Below are positions 23,859 through 36,012 of a stretch of DNA of 64,000 bases, piece by piece. The notes beneath the pieces are model-generated. The model had not been told where the DNA came from. It worked only from the letters and a program-made list of their open reading frames with translations, and did not search any database. Position numbers and translations under genes: made by a program. Position 1 is the first letter of the stretch. Each line of letters starts with the position of its first letter. The DNA comes from Thalassia testudinum. Its lineage: Eukaryota; Streptophyta; Magnoliopsida; Alismatales; Hydrocharitaceae. Where the stretch lies: the NCBI GenBank assembly GCA_037157565.1, contig JAZHRO010000014.1:97867501-97931500 (forward strand). Direction: 5' to 3'.

Positions 23859-24962
23859 TTAAAAGGATTGTGGTTTGTAATTCCCTGAATTTGAGACATT
23901 TCCTTGTCTCCATGAAAAGTTTGGGTGGTTCCTCCATCCCTCATTATAAGTGTTAGAGAAAGGATCATTACGAGGTCTTGGACGGAACCCTTGAGCGGCA
24001 TTCAAATCCGCTTGTACAAGCTCAGGGAATTGGGAGGCCAAGTGGCAATCCACAATGGTGTGTGTATTGCCTTGACAAATTACGCATTCGGAAGCTTGGG
24101 ATGTGGAGGTGTTAGGACGAATGAACTCGGGTTCGACATAAGCCTTTCCATGTTTTGATTCAATAATTGAATTTGATAGGCTAAATTCTGGGTTCCCTTG
24201 CTTCATTCGCCTCCAACTTTCTTTGCATGAGAGTGGGCTTTCTATCATGTAGGCAGAATTCAAGTGAATAGAATTCTCACTCAAAGTATCAAATAAGTTC
24301 CAAGCTTCATCCTCAGTCTTTGATAAAAAGGTTCCTGCACAGGCACCATCCACAGTTTGCCTATGCGAATCATTAAGTCCGGTGTAGAACCTTTCAACCA
24401 GTTGCCATTTAGGCACCTGGTGATGTGGGCAAAGTCTCAGCAAATCGTTAAAGCGCTCCCACGCATCATGGAATGCTTCCCCATCCTTTTGAACAAAACT
24501 CATAATTTGCCTCCTAAAGTCATTTGTTTTGCTCATGGGGAAGTACTTCTTCAAAAACTCCTTCTTCAGGGCATCCCAAGTATTTATATTATCAAGGGTG
24601 TGATACCAATACTTGGCTTTGTCCTTTAGGGAGAAGGGAATGAGGGTCCGCATTTCAGTGTCATCAGTAACGCCCTGTAGCTTCACCGTGGAACAGACCT
24701 CGGTGAATTCCTCGATATGCCTATAAGGGTCTTCCCTAGTAGTACCATAAAAGGAGGGTAGCAAGGATATGGTACTACTTTTGATCTCATACGGATTGTC
24801 CCCTCCAGGTCTACGTAGTGCTGGGCCAGCTTGATTGGTTGGGATGAAACATTCCTTAAGGCTCCTTTGACTGGCCATTTCTACCCTTGGAAGGTCTCTT
24901 CTTAGGATTCTTTTAGGTTCAGGATCAAATACAAGTCTCCTAAGAGAACGCCAACCAAGCAT
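23859..24962 (-). pseudogene. Element 2 Gag with CCHC zinc knuckle
   Basis: 367 codons from MLGWRSLRRL (conserved Gag start) to TAA at 23859-23861. Gag domain: EDPYRHIEEFTEVC, FSLKDKAKYWYHT, WDALKKEFLKKYFP, DAWERFNDLLRLCP. A zinc knuckle CVICQGNTHTIVDC (C-X2-C-X4-H-X4-C) follows, then NDPFSNTYNEGWRNHPNFSW. This is the only Gag of the three in the window with a readable knuckle. The frame continues open at 23849 after the stop. Confidence 0.92.
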
Positions 24963-26175
24963 GCACTACAATCACAATTCAAAAGGACTTGTTTGGTCTT
25001 TATAGATTTAGGCTTTTGACTTTTGTTCAAATTGTAGGTGACAAAACAAGTTTCCCAATCAATTACGCGCCTATTGTCAACCTTCGAAATGCCTAAAAGG
25101 ATCTAGTTGGAACTTTGGTATTCTTCCCTAAATCTCAAATGGTCAAATAAATCCAAAGATGAAAGATCGAGGGATGCAAGTAGGCCTAAGCCTTCCTTTG
25201 AAGCTGTGCTTTCACGGTGCTTCTCAACTACCCCCAAAAATCCGTGACAGGGTATCCCCCTCTTTGGATTTACAAAACCTTTGATCTCAAGTTCCAAACA
25301 CTTCAGAATCCAACGATAGGAGGGTTCTTGTCCTAGTCGTTTCAAGACTTAGGAGTGTCTAAATGAGTGCTGTGGTGCAATAGATATAAGTGTGCATTCA
25401 CCGCAAAATGATTTTGAATTTTGAATCGCACACCACGTTTTACAATCAAGTCCTTGATTTTTAGATGTCCCTCCTTTAATTAGTCCTTTTTTTGAATATA
25501 TGTGACCACTTGTTAGATCGCTTCAAGATAAACTTTGTGGTCTTTGAATTAAATCCCAAATGCAATGCGTGATCAAGAATAGGATGCAAAGTAAGAGAAT
25601 GAGTACCTTGTCTCCAGCGATCTACTATGCAAGAATGCACGCAATGCAGAGAAGTAAATCTAGAGGTTTCTCATACAGACCTAAATGGTTTGTCCTAAGG
25701 CAGGCAACTCCTAGCAGGCAGCTCATTTTTTTTCTATTTTTTTTTTAGAACTACTTATGCACAAGCAAATAAAAGTAATCAATAAACTAAAAACCTAAAT
25801 CTAAAGAAAAGGGAACAAGCTCCCAAAAATTACCCAACATGGGCCCAAAACAAAATCGAGGAACAAACCCCTCAAAATATGCCCCAGAACAAGGGTTTCA
25901 AACTAACTGAATGTAAAATTAAATCTAAAGTCTTAATTCTAGTCTAATTAAACTAGAGAATAAATAAAATGGTGTCCGTCTCGTCCTCCGCCTTCTCCTC
26001 CATTTAAAAATTGCTCGTCCAATTCTCCTCTGGCAATGTCAAGGATCGCCTTCTCACAGTGACTGATTCTTGCATAAATTTTCTCGCACAGAAAAGAAAA
26101 TAATAAATGGTCAAATCAGTGTGCAATTGACAAATAATCAAAATAAAATCAGGCAAAATTATTGTGTCAGTTGCC
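24963..26175 (-). other. Element 2 leader, no gene
   Basis: Untranslated leader between PBS and Gag. Contains a T-rich run at 25725-25747 (plus strand). Small ORFs here have no recognisable content. Confidence 0.6.
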
Positions 26176-26193
26176 TCCCTGGCAACGGTGCCA
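26176..26193 (-). promoter_or_regulatory. Primer binding site, element 2
   Basis: Minus strand TGGCACCGTTGCCAGGGA, two G-to-A changes from the element 1 site, both at CpG positions. It lies 2 nt inside the 5' LTR. Confidence 0.8.
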
Positions 26194-26195
26194 TT

Positions 26196-27945
26196 TGACT
26201 GGTCGATTGTTCGCTTTAAAGTCGTTTGCAGTTTAATGTGGTGGAAAAATCGACTAATCAATATTTAAAAAGAAATAACCACTCGCAGAGGAGCGGGTCG
26301 TATCCACAGGGAGGCAATGACGTATTAAAATTCGCACCAGTTAAAAACGTTTGTTCGTAGTCAGTTTGGACAAGAATCAAGCCAAAATTGCCTTCAGATT
26401 AAGGTTTAAGCAAGAAACAATGCTGAAATAGCAATTCTGAGAAACTAGAGGATATTTTCCGCAATGCAGAATCAATAAAATATGATTAAAAAGTGACAAT
26501 GGCAGAAAATGTAATTTTTAATTGGCAGGTTACTGTAGCAAAAGAGGGGATTTTTTCCCCTTTGTCTTGCGCGACGAGGAGTGGATGGCCGGGCACGGGA
26601 AGCTCGGAGGAAGTCCCTTGGACCAAGGGCTTCGAAGCGGTGGTGGCGACGTGTCGTGCGGCGGCTGGAGGAGGCCGGACAAGCTCCGGTTGAGGTGGCT
26701 GCAGCCGGTGCCGCAGCTGCTTTGGCGTGAGCACGCGTGGCCTGTTGGCGGTGAGGACTGCCAAGTGCTGCTGGCGATTCTGCAGGCGCGGGAGAAGGGC
26801 GCTGCAAGTGGCTTCAGGCGGGTGCGCAAGTTGTTGCGTGTGGAGAGCAGGTGCTGCTGGCGGTTCTGTAGGCACGGGAGGAGGGCGCTGCAGGCTGATG
26901 GGTGCGGTTGGAGGTTCGGCAGGCGCAGGTGCATTGCGGTTGGAGTTCTATCGGCGCGGCTGTGGTTGCAGGAGCGGGAGCGGTTGCGGTAGGAATTCTG
27001 CAGGCTGAGCGGGTGCGGGTGCATGGTTGGAGGTGAGTGGGTGCATAGCCTCTTGGCAGAGGGTGCAGGAGTAGCTGGAGGTGAGCGGGTGGCTCTGCAG
27101 GCACGGGAAGAGGGCGCTGCAGGCTAAGCGGGTGCAGTTGGAGGGGGCGTGCGTGGAAGGTGGAGTGGGCAGATGTTGTTTTGCGGGTGCGGGTGGACTT
27201 CAAACGGGTACGCAGGCGGGTGGTCGCAGGTGAGCAGGTAGCTTCAGACGTCCGGGAAATTTCTCGGACATCTTAAGTGAATGAGAAAGTGATTGCAGTG
27301 ATGGTGGTTGCGGCGATGGTGGTTGGTGACGACGGCTAGGGAGATGCACGCTAAGGTGCTCACAGTAATGCGGGCGAGCTCCGGATGGCGGTGTGGCCTG
27401 TCACACCACACGCCCACGGCGGTGGAGGCTCGCCGCCACGGTTGAGGCCGGCAGTATGGAATGGAAGCAAGGAAATCTCTCTGCACAGTGGTGGGTCGGT
27501 GGTGGAGGCCTCCCGAGCTTGGCTGCCTCCCTGCTCCTTTTGTAGTGTCCTGCATAAATTTGAAATCAGCTGCCCGACCAGATCCAACACATCCGCTCCT
27601 CCTTGAATGGGTTCTTCACTGCGGCAGCTGGTGGCGTTGTAGCGGCAGCTAGCCATTCCTGCAAGAAGAAGAATAAAGAAAATAATGTTAAAATATTAGG
27701 GTCATTTATATACAGGCCCTCAACTTCTATGTTAATGAAAATAGTGTACCTAATTGGTTATCTAATTAGATGAATGTCATTCTAAGCTAATTCTAAATGC
27801 ACTTAAAATATGAATGCAATGCATGGATTATGTAATTAAACTAAAACTATGAATTAATCCATTTACATCCTAATTTATGCTAAATAAATGTTAGAATTAA
27901 CCTAATGTGTAGGCACTTAAATAGCCCACAACTATGGGCTAATCA
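26196..27945 (-). repeat. Element 2 5' LTR (1750 bp)
   Basis: Nearly identical to 16606-18343; only 4 substitutions in the first ~300 bp by eye. TATA box at 27705-27712 on the minus strand. Confidence 0.93.
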
Positions 27946-28524
27946 GTGCTAGCATCCTAACTTTTCTTAGTCTGGTAACTCACAAAAACCAAATCAAGAT
28001 CCATACTACCAGACCAAACAATACAGGAATGTGCAAAACACATACCCAAGGCAGCAGCCATTCCCATCTCAACAGCAATCACGCTCTATTTATTGGTCGC
28101 TGCACCAAGCTGCTAATCACCCTCCAAAGTGGACTGACCCTTTGGAGTCATTAAAAGAAGAATTGTAAGAGTCAATACCAAACTAGACTCATGATAATTT
28201 GCAGATTATGAAGGCTATGCAGAGCATACAGAATACGTAGAAACAATTGCTATAAGAGCATAGATCATAGGGAGCCTTGCCCTTTCAACCTATCCCTAAC
28301 CCAGGATATATGCAGAACTAGGGTGCCTCGCCTAGGTTCTAGGCACCACAAGGATAGGCACATGCTGTTTTACAAGCACCTTCTGCACCACCAAGTTATG
28401 GACAGAGACAACCACCCTTACTGCAAAATCTCGCCTATTCTACCCCTTCCTCTCGTTCGCCACCTAGTGGATAGTACGCTGATGCAAAGGTTGTCACTTT
28501 TAGGAGCAGAAAGACTTACATAGG
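27946..28524 (+). pseudogene. Element 4 gag, continuation
   Basis: Picks up the Gag linker cut at 16605: after the junction it reads as HPNFS-like, followed by a Gln/Pro-rich stretch as in element 1. It then reaches VVTFRSRKTYI (the TTRSGK motif of element 1) at 28480-28523, where the solo LTR interrupts it. Several stops. Confidence 0.8.
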
Positions 28525-31266
28525 TGATGAGAACCTCATCATGAGCCATAACTAGCTCATTTTGACCCAATACAAAGGATAAAAGCTCCTACATAACTCA
28601 AGGAAAGGCTTAACTCAGAGAATTCTGAGTTTAAGGAGAAAACAAGTCATAAGGGGTAAAAATGCAATTTTACCAGTATAATCTGCATACAGGGTAATTC
28701 AGGGTCCAAACATAGGTCAAAGCAACTTAATAAGAATAAAAGTGGGATGAGATGATCTAGCAAGGGCTACAGCAATTCCAAGGAACTAAATGATAATCTG
28801 TAACCCTAAAACAACCCACTTCAATTCACGAGGTTTGAGGCAAAGTAAAAATAGAATAAACCCTCTAAAATTCATAGAAAAATAATCTCTAGGGTTTAGA
28901 ACCTTCAATTTGGCCTTCAGAACCCATGTTGACCTACATTGAGAACCATGCCCAATTAATAACTTAATCTGGGTTTTCACATAAATTGACCGGTCAAACA
29001 AGGTTTAATATAGAAATAAAATTCACCATCAGATTCCTTAGGTCCTAATTAATCATGTATAAAAACTTGAGCCTAAGAAGAAACCTCCTTGACCGACTTT
29101 ACACTTTGGTCCTCATATATTTACTTTTTGGCCCTCAACTTTTGAACCGTCGCATTTTGGCCCCTAACTCTCCTTCGTCCTTTGCATTCAGGTCCCCCTT
29201 GCAAAACCGGCCAGCACCATGCTCCGGCGACCTTGCGCGGAGCATGGCGCCGCGCAGGGTGAGGGGGAAAGCCTGGCAAGTAAACCAGGGGTGCCCTGCG
29301 TTGTCAGCCGTCGCAGGGACACCCCCCCTGGTCGCTGTAGCCCACCATACCGGCCGTGCGAACGCACGGACGGTATGGGTTTTCGTCTCCGGCCATCCTC
29401 CGGCGAGGGAGACACGTCGTCTCCCTCCGCCTCCCTCCCTGTTTTGATCCCTATAAATACCCCCCGTTGCTCCACAGGCCGGGCAGCTCGGATCTGACGG
29501 AGAAAATCCCCAACTTTCCTCTCTTCTCTCTCCGGCAGACGCTCACCAGCTCCGGCGGTTCCTCCCCCTCCTCCTCTTCGCTCTGCCGCAATACCAGCAG
29601 CAGAGACTTCCTCTCCTGCTCTTCCCGCGCCACGCCGTACCCAGCTGGCGCCTCTCCGGCTCTCTGCTTGCCGCCGCCTCCTTCCCTGAGCATCTTCTTC
29701 TCCGGCGACAGTCAATACGACTGTCGCCTTACTGCTCCCCCTTCGTCCCTGCAAGTAAGTTAGAACTACTTCCCTTCCTCTCCTCTTTCTTTCCCCGGTT
29801 CCAATTTGTTCAATTAAGCCCTCGACCGACCCTGACCATCGTCACCCCCTTCGACTCCGGCAACCCTCCGGCGAGATGTTCCCATCGCTCCACAGCCTCA
29901 CACACCTCGCCGACCCTCACCGAACCTCCGCCTCATCACACTGAGCACCCCCCACCCCTCCACTGCCACTCCACACCTCTGTAACGCTCCCCCGAACAAA
30001 CCCATTCCTCCGGTTGCAGTCCAACCTAGGGCTGCCGCCAGACACCACCTTGCGGCCTGCCGCGCAGCTCCTCACCTTCGCCGTGCCACGGCGAAGGTTC
30101 CCCAGTGGTTTGATCAGGCCGAGAGGCCATATTCATGTCCGACAGGTTTTGAGGTTCGACCGCCATTAACGCACATTGAAGCAGCTTCTCCCGCGCTCCA
30201 GGCTTGAGGACTCCAGGTCTCCAGCTGCTGCGGAGTACGGGGAGTCTTGCGAAGGCAGCCAGCCAGCAACCTACGCAAATCGAAGCCGCAGCTGCAGAAG
30301 CCAGGCCGCGGTCTCCCAGCAGGCGCACGCGAGGAAAGGTCTGCGTTTAGTCCCACATCGGTAAGCCTCACAACCTTTCCACTGTTTAAATTGATTTTGT
30401 GCACTAGCCTTACTGCCTCAGCACACGGGGTGAGGTCCCCTTTCACCCGCCCGGTTACCCGGTCTCGTCCGCGCTCACGCCCCGCGGACCTAACCCGCGA
30501 CCCGACTTAGACTGACCTGCACTCCTCGCCCACCACGCACGCCGGTGGGCCTGGACCCGGGCGTGACCCGAACCCGATTACCCGGCAGCTCTGGGAGAGC
30601 TTTCCCAAGAGTGGTTTCAGAGAGAGAGAGACGCGGGGGGAGAGGGTAGAGTAGGTTTTGTTCTCTGACGTAAGATCTGAAGTGTGCAGGCACAGGTGAA
30701 GAAGAAGAACCGCGGAAGAAGAAGGAAGCTGAGGGAGACACTGTAGCAACAGGCAGTTTAAGTCGTCTGATTTGGAAATCAGACGACGTCCTGAAGGGAA
30801 AAGAAGAAAGAAGGAGGGGCGACGTCCTGACTGAAAAAGAAAAGAAGAAAGAAGGAGGGAGATCTGAAGAACAACAGAAGAAGGCGAGGCAGAGGAGAAC
30901 ACAAAAGAACAAGGGAAGAACTGAAAGAAGAAAAACAAAGAAGAAAGAAGAAGATCTGAAGAAAGACAGAAGAAAAAGGAGGAGCAGGAACAGCTGGAAG
31001 AAGAAGAAGAGCATCACCATTGCAGAAGAAAGACATCACCTCTGCAGACAAAGAAGAAGAAGATCTGAGACAAGGAGAAAACAAAGAGAAAAGAAGACAA
31101 CAAATTCTTTCCCTCTCTCTTTCTTTATTTTTGTAAAAGAAACATGTATATCTCTAGAATACAACTTGCTCCCTGAGTTCGACCTCGGGAACTCTTTTAT
31201 TTTCCGAGTAAAAAAAATTATATTTGAAATGTTGGCAATAACTGGCTATACTACAACGCTATAACA
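28525..31266 (+). repeat. Solo LTR of the element-1 family (2742 bp)
   Basis: Starts TGATGAGAACCTCATCATGA and ends ...CAACGCTATAACA, homologous to the reverse complement of the element 1 LTR along its length: TATA box 29451-29459, CTTCGCCGTGCCACGGCGAAG near 30077, a GAAGAA-rich tract 30700-31100. Flanks ATAGG (28520-28524) and ATAAA (31267-31271) look like a target duplication with two changes. If one copy is kept, the element 4 reading frame continues across the site. Its GC-rich ORFs are shadows. Confidence 0.87.
29451..29459 (+). promoter_or_regulatory. TATA box in solo LTR
   Basis: CTATAAATA, same relative position as in the other LTRs of this family. Promoter role inferred. Confidence 0.5.
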
Positions 31267-31730
31267 ATAAAACCCGGTTATCTCTCGAAGCCACCGTCTC
31301 ATTAATAGGACCCACCACCTAGGTAGGTGGGTCATGATTTTTCATGCCCTCTACCACAGGATGGCTCACCTCCTTCTTCCTCTCAGGAGACACCTACTAT
31401 GGACAAGGGCAAAAGACCAATTGACACTGAGATTCCCGTTCCCTTTCCTAAGGCTCTAATGCGAGATTTAGCCCAGAAAAAGGATATGAGGAATTTTGAG
31501 GATAAGAAAACTATGTTCATAGAGGTTCACATTCAAGTCCTCCTCGATGCAATAGATCACATCCCTGCTGTTGTTAGGTTCTTCAAGAACTACTATACTC
31601 CTAAGCGACAGCAAAAAATCAGACGATAGGTGGTATTGTCAAAAGAGGCTAGCACTGTGATTCTAGCCAACTTACCACCTAAAAAGAAAGACCCTAGCAC
31701 CTCACTATTGGAAATCATAAATCGCAGATT
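31267..31730 (+). pseudogene. Element 4 gag-pol: region before protease
   Basis: Reads IPVPFPKALMRDL, then VLLDAIDHIPAVVRFFKNYY, homologous to the block RIPFPEALTKG ... PLMDAICHIPAYARFLKDI in element 1, then a piece matching VLSEQASSVILSKLPPKAKD. A TAG at 31627 breaks the frame. Homology stops near 31730, before the protease active site. Protease, RT and integrase of element 4 are not found in the window. Confidence 0.82.
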
Positions 31731-33636
31731 TGATAGGAAAGGCGTCATAGTATAGTTTCGAAATACGACTCAACAAAAATAATTAAGTTAAGATGTGAGT
31801 CTCGGTCGATCTCAGGGAGGCATTTAGAAAAGTGAAATTGATTTAGACTTGAGCTGGCTTAAGCTAGGTGAAGTCATCTTTAGTTGGCTTGAGTTGAGTA
31901 GAGCTGGAGGTAGCTAGACTTGAGCTGAGGTGGACTCTAGTCAACTTAGCTGAGATAGCTAGAGTTCCCAGTGAACTAATGGGAGCTGAGATGAGCTAGA
32001 CTCAACTAAGTTGAGTTAGATTTGAGCTGACTTAACCTAGGGTGAGCTAAGATGAGCTATCTTGAGCTACTATAAAGCTAAAATGAGCTAAATGGAGCTA
32101 GGATGAGCTAACCCTAATTCAAGTGAGCTGGTATCCAGCTATGATGAGCTGGATTAGGCTGAGTCCTAGCTGGTTTGAGCTTCCCCTTCACCAGTTGCCT
32201 TCCTGAGTGCTAGAATTCTAAGGATCTAATTATCTTGTTTAACCCTAACACTCAAACAAACATATCAAAAAGAAAATAAAATGTAAAATGCATGCATAAC
32301 CTAATTTATGCTAAATGCAACCCAAAAATCCATTTGCAAAGTTAAAATCCTAAGAGCTAGGTTTGTTTTAATGCATAAGAATGATGATAAACTGGCATTT
32401 ATCAGATGCCTTCAAATGGGAGCTCTGGGGTCCTTTTTGTAGAAAGGATGAGGGGCAAAGCAGGTATTTGAGCCCCCAACTTGTCCAACAACTTTGGATC
32501 GATCAAATCCATCGATCAAGAGATCAATAGATCAGATTGCACCTTCAAAAAGCCTCCCACATGCCTTCAACGTGCGCACCACCTCTAATTGCACCATGTG
32601 ACTCTCTCAGAGCCCTCCTATCTTGATCACGCTGCTGAGAGCCCACGTCTCGCTATCGCCTTTGCTAAAATCACACGTGCACGTGCATGTGTATTTAATT
32701 CCGATCGTCCAATCTAAATGATTGACGGCTTAAACATACGCTCGCAATTGCATTTGCGTGCTGGCATGTAGCAGGGCATCCAACTGCACGCCATTGCGCA
32801 CGTATGCCCACCGCCTGATCCAACGCCTCTCCATGAGCCACACAGCTCGTGCTTCTCCACTCGATTGCGATCGCACGATGCGATTTCACCCGCACTTGCG
32901 ACTGCATCAAGTTTGCGCTAATTGCGCCTGAAACGCTCGTCGCCTGCTTCTACTCAAGCATGCCAACCAACGTGCTATGCATACATTTGGTTTTGGATTT
33001 GATTTTCCCTTCACTTGCTCTCAGCCGTTGGATGAGGATGCAATGGCTAGGATGGATTCCCTGTTGATGAGGCGTGGGTAGATGGGTGATGTGGTTCATC
33101 GTTGGTCGTTGGATGGCGATCCAATAGCCCTGCTTCACTTTTTAGTGATTAGGGTGCGTAGGTGGGTCGTTGGGATGGCACCACCTGACCGTCCATCTTC
33201 CCAACTTCGAAGTTGGTGCTACAGGGATCCGATTGAGTTGATTTTTACATTGTTGAACTGCTATCATTGATTCAGATCCATCTATGTGATTGGATTTGGC
33301 ATCTGAGGATTGTATTTGTGTCTCCTTGCTTCTCGACTTTTGCTCTTCTATGAACTTCATAAGTTGCTTTGGGAGTCCGATCAAGATGATCTCAGAAGCA
33401 TTGAACTCCCGTCGTCATCCTGAACAAATCCGTATGGTCGAATTTATCATCCATGGCCCCAAATTACCTGAAATTATTATTGCCTATCAATTAGAATATA
33501 ACATAGCATTATTACTTACAAAACTAACAAATCAACTATAATGCAACATATGTTGCTCATGCATGCATTATTCCTAAGTTAAGCTAAGATCTAACTTAAT
33601 TCAGGTAAATTAGGACCTATGATTGCTACGCAATCA
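31731..33636 (-). repeat. Solo LTR (about 1.9 kb), element-4 family
   Basis: On the minus strand starts TGATTGCGTAGCAATCATAG and ends near ...CTTTCCTATCA. The low-coordinate end resembles the element 4 LTR end read in the opposite direction. The high-coordinate end matches 10285-10344. Between 31840 and 32170 there is a degenerate array of GAGCTGAG/GAGCTAAG words. No target duplication was found and the left boundary is uncertain by ~15 bp. Its orientation is opposite to element 4, so it is not that element's 3' LTR. Confidence 0.6.
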
Positions 33637-35853
33637 CTTGTAGAGGAAGATCTCGAGAAGAAGGCTCCACTCTCCCTACTTAAACAAGCGAAGTTAACTG
33701 AGTAATAAAAGACCACCTGCCTAAATCAGATCTGTGAAGAGCAGGAAATGTACTTCAGTTATCTCTGTGAGTCCCAACATCGTAAGCATGGGGCCATGAG
33801 AGCTAAGGCTTAAGTGCTCCTTACTATGTTAGCATAAATTTATAACTCAAGGGTAAGGATTTGTCTAGTTATATTGATTTGAAGGTTTCATGTAATGATT
33901 AACTAGAGTTTTCATGTCAACTAATTTAACTTATTTCTAAGAAAATTATTTCAAGAGATAATCTAAGCATAGGGTTGAACCTGATTTAGATTATTACTCT
34001 AAAAAATTACTATTGATAGGTTAAGCCTAGGAAGTGAAAAAGTTAAATCTAACATAGAACCTAAATTTTAAAGATAACCAACAATCTTCATACACCCTAA
34101 GCAATTTTTTTAATGATCTAGTCAATCCTATATTTATTCACGTTTAGTTTACCTTTTTATTGCTCAAACTGTTATTTCCTTTATTAAAGAAATCCGTACT
34201 TGATTCTCATCCTTCAAGTAACAAAAAAAGGAAAAAGTAGCTTAACTAAGAAATATCATTATATTCGTTGTAGATTCAACTTAACTCACTCATTATATAT
34301 TTAATTTCATTTTATTGGAGTCGATTTTTAAACTCGATGCGGTCAACTACATGCACCATTCATCCTTACATAAGCATCTTGAATTTCACTATGTGTTAGA
34401 TTGAAATCATGAATCAAAAATGATATGTTCTCTACAAACCATGAACCATAAATTACGTGTTAGATAAAAACCATAAAGTACAAATTATGTGATTAGAAAT
34501 CAAAAAATAAAAATAAGAATCGAATTGAGTTTACATGAAATGTTGATCATAAATCACAGCCGGTAGGAATTAGTTAGGAAAATCTATTAATAGTATATTT
34601 TTGTTGGACATCATAGTAATTCTAATATGTTTAAAAATATGCGAAAAACTTAATGGAAACTTTTTTATTATCTAACCGCAATATATATTCATTTCTCCAT
34701 TAAAAATCAAAGAGTAATATATTAATTCATGATTTGTATATGTCATGATTTTATGATAGGAAATTATAATAATAGTGATTATCTATAGCAATTTTATGAA
34801 GAAACTAATAGTAATACGAAAAATAGTGTATTCAAAATCATATAACATATAACAATCAATGCTACTATTTTTCTTTACACAAAATTAAAATTCTAAATTC
34901 TAAATTTTTAGTTTTTTAAATCCTAATGGTAACATGTAAAATCATTTTTTTCAAAAAAATATGTAAAATCATTTTGTAATACATGTGAAATTTCTAATGC
35001 TAATTTATAATATATGTGAAATTTCTATATTATAAATTATATATTTTTTAAATCCTAATGCTATGTGTAAAATCATTTATGAAAGAAACATAACAATAAC
35101 AAAAATATTTTATAATACATATGCAATTTCTAACATGGATAAAGAAACTTAACAAGAATATGTAAAACCAAAATTAAAAAAATAAATAAATAAATTTTCT
35201 ATATGTAACTACAAAATTATTATATACTACATTAAAGTAGTTCCTTAAAAATATAATATTATAATCAAATTATTACATATATTTTTTAAATATAATAATT
35301 TGTTATGTACTTTTTATAAAAAAATAAAACTAATGTCAATTGAAATTGATCATTTCTAAACAAAAACACCTAATGACAACATGCGGCATCAAATTTAAAA
35401 AATTAATACTAATTCAAATTGATCATTTAGAATGATATAATCATTTTAAAGGAGTAATACTAATATTCATTTTGTTGATAAAATATAATATGTCATTCAT
35501 TTTATTTAATAAAATTTTATTTATCTTGTCATTTTTTTTAAAACTAATAAGATGAATTTCCCTTATACATGGTAGATGACGTTGACGAGTGCATTGACAA
35601 GTACTCCTAAGTACCGCATCCTACATCAAATGGCAACTCATATTTCAATTCCTCTACGCATTGAGTCAATCTTAGAAACATTACTCATTAATGAAAAAAT
35701 TCTTTAATTTATAGGTGCAATTTAATGAAAACACATCGGATTTGAAGAAAATAATGGCAAAAAGAAATAACTTGGTTGAAGAGTAGTAAGGGATAGCTGA
35801 TTCTAGAGCAGTTCATCATTTCTAGAGGCCAAAGCTTGGTAATTCTCTACTAT
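33637..35853. other. AT-rich region without recognised genes
   Basis: Very AT-rich, especially 34300-35560. I see no ORF with recognisable content, no LTR structure and no RNA gene. Probably old decayed transposon or intergenic DNA. Confidence 0.5.
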
Positions 35854-35900
35854 CACTACAAAATAAGTTACATATAATGACGGTGGGTATATAATACATA
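35854..35900 (+). mobile_element. CACTA-like transposon terminus (left)
   Basis: CACTACAAAATAAG resembles the canonical CACTA end CACTACAAgAAA, followed by GACGGT, a typical subterminal word. The possible right end is at 41836-42007, but the terminal bases differ (CACTCTAACAAG there) and the 3-bp flanks (TAT, TTG) do not match. An element between them is only a hypothesis. Confidence 0.4.
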
Positions 35901-35991
35901 TAATATGTGTTGATGTAGTTTATAAAAATGTTAGTAATGTTAACTTATATTCCAATATTCAGAGGAATTTTTTTAAATTTTCTTAATACTT

Positions 35992-36012
35992 ACCACCACC
36001 ACCACCACCACC
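35992..36012 (+). repeat. (ACC)7 microsatellite
   Basis: Seven ACC units, followed by a CA-rich stretch to about 36140. Confidence 0.85.

Larger units (their letters stand above)
16606..27945 (-). mobile_element. Element 2: full-length Athila-like retrotransposon (11.3 kb)
   Basis: Complete on the minus strand: 5' LTR 27945-26196, PBS, leader, gag-pol in one frame (24962-19575), a 1.2-kb 3' untranslated region, polypurine tract, 3' LTR 18343-16606. Target duplication GTGCC (16601-16605) against GTGCT (27946-27950), one mismatch. It lies inside element 4 gag, whose reading resumes across the junction. Three in-frame stops (23859, 22206, 21756) make it non-coding as a whole. In about 585 bp compared by eye the two LTRs differ at about 11 sites plus one 8-bp indel, so it is the younger of the two complete elements. 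No env-like ORF between integrase and 3' LTR. Confidence 0.95.

Noticed and set aside
31731..33636. 3' LTR of element 4
   Set aside because: The sequence belongs to the same LTR family but is in the opposite orientation to element 4, and it has no polypurine tract beside it.
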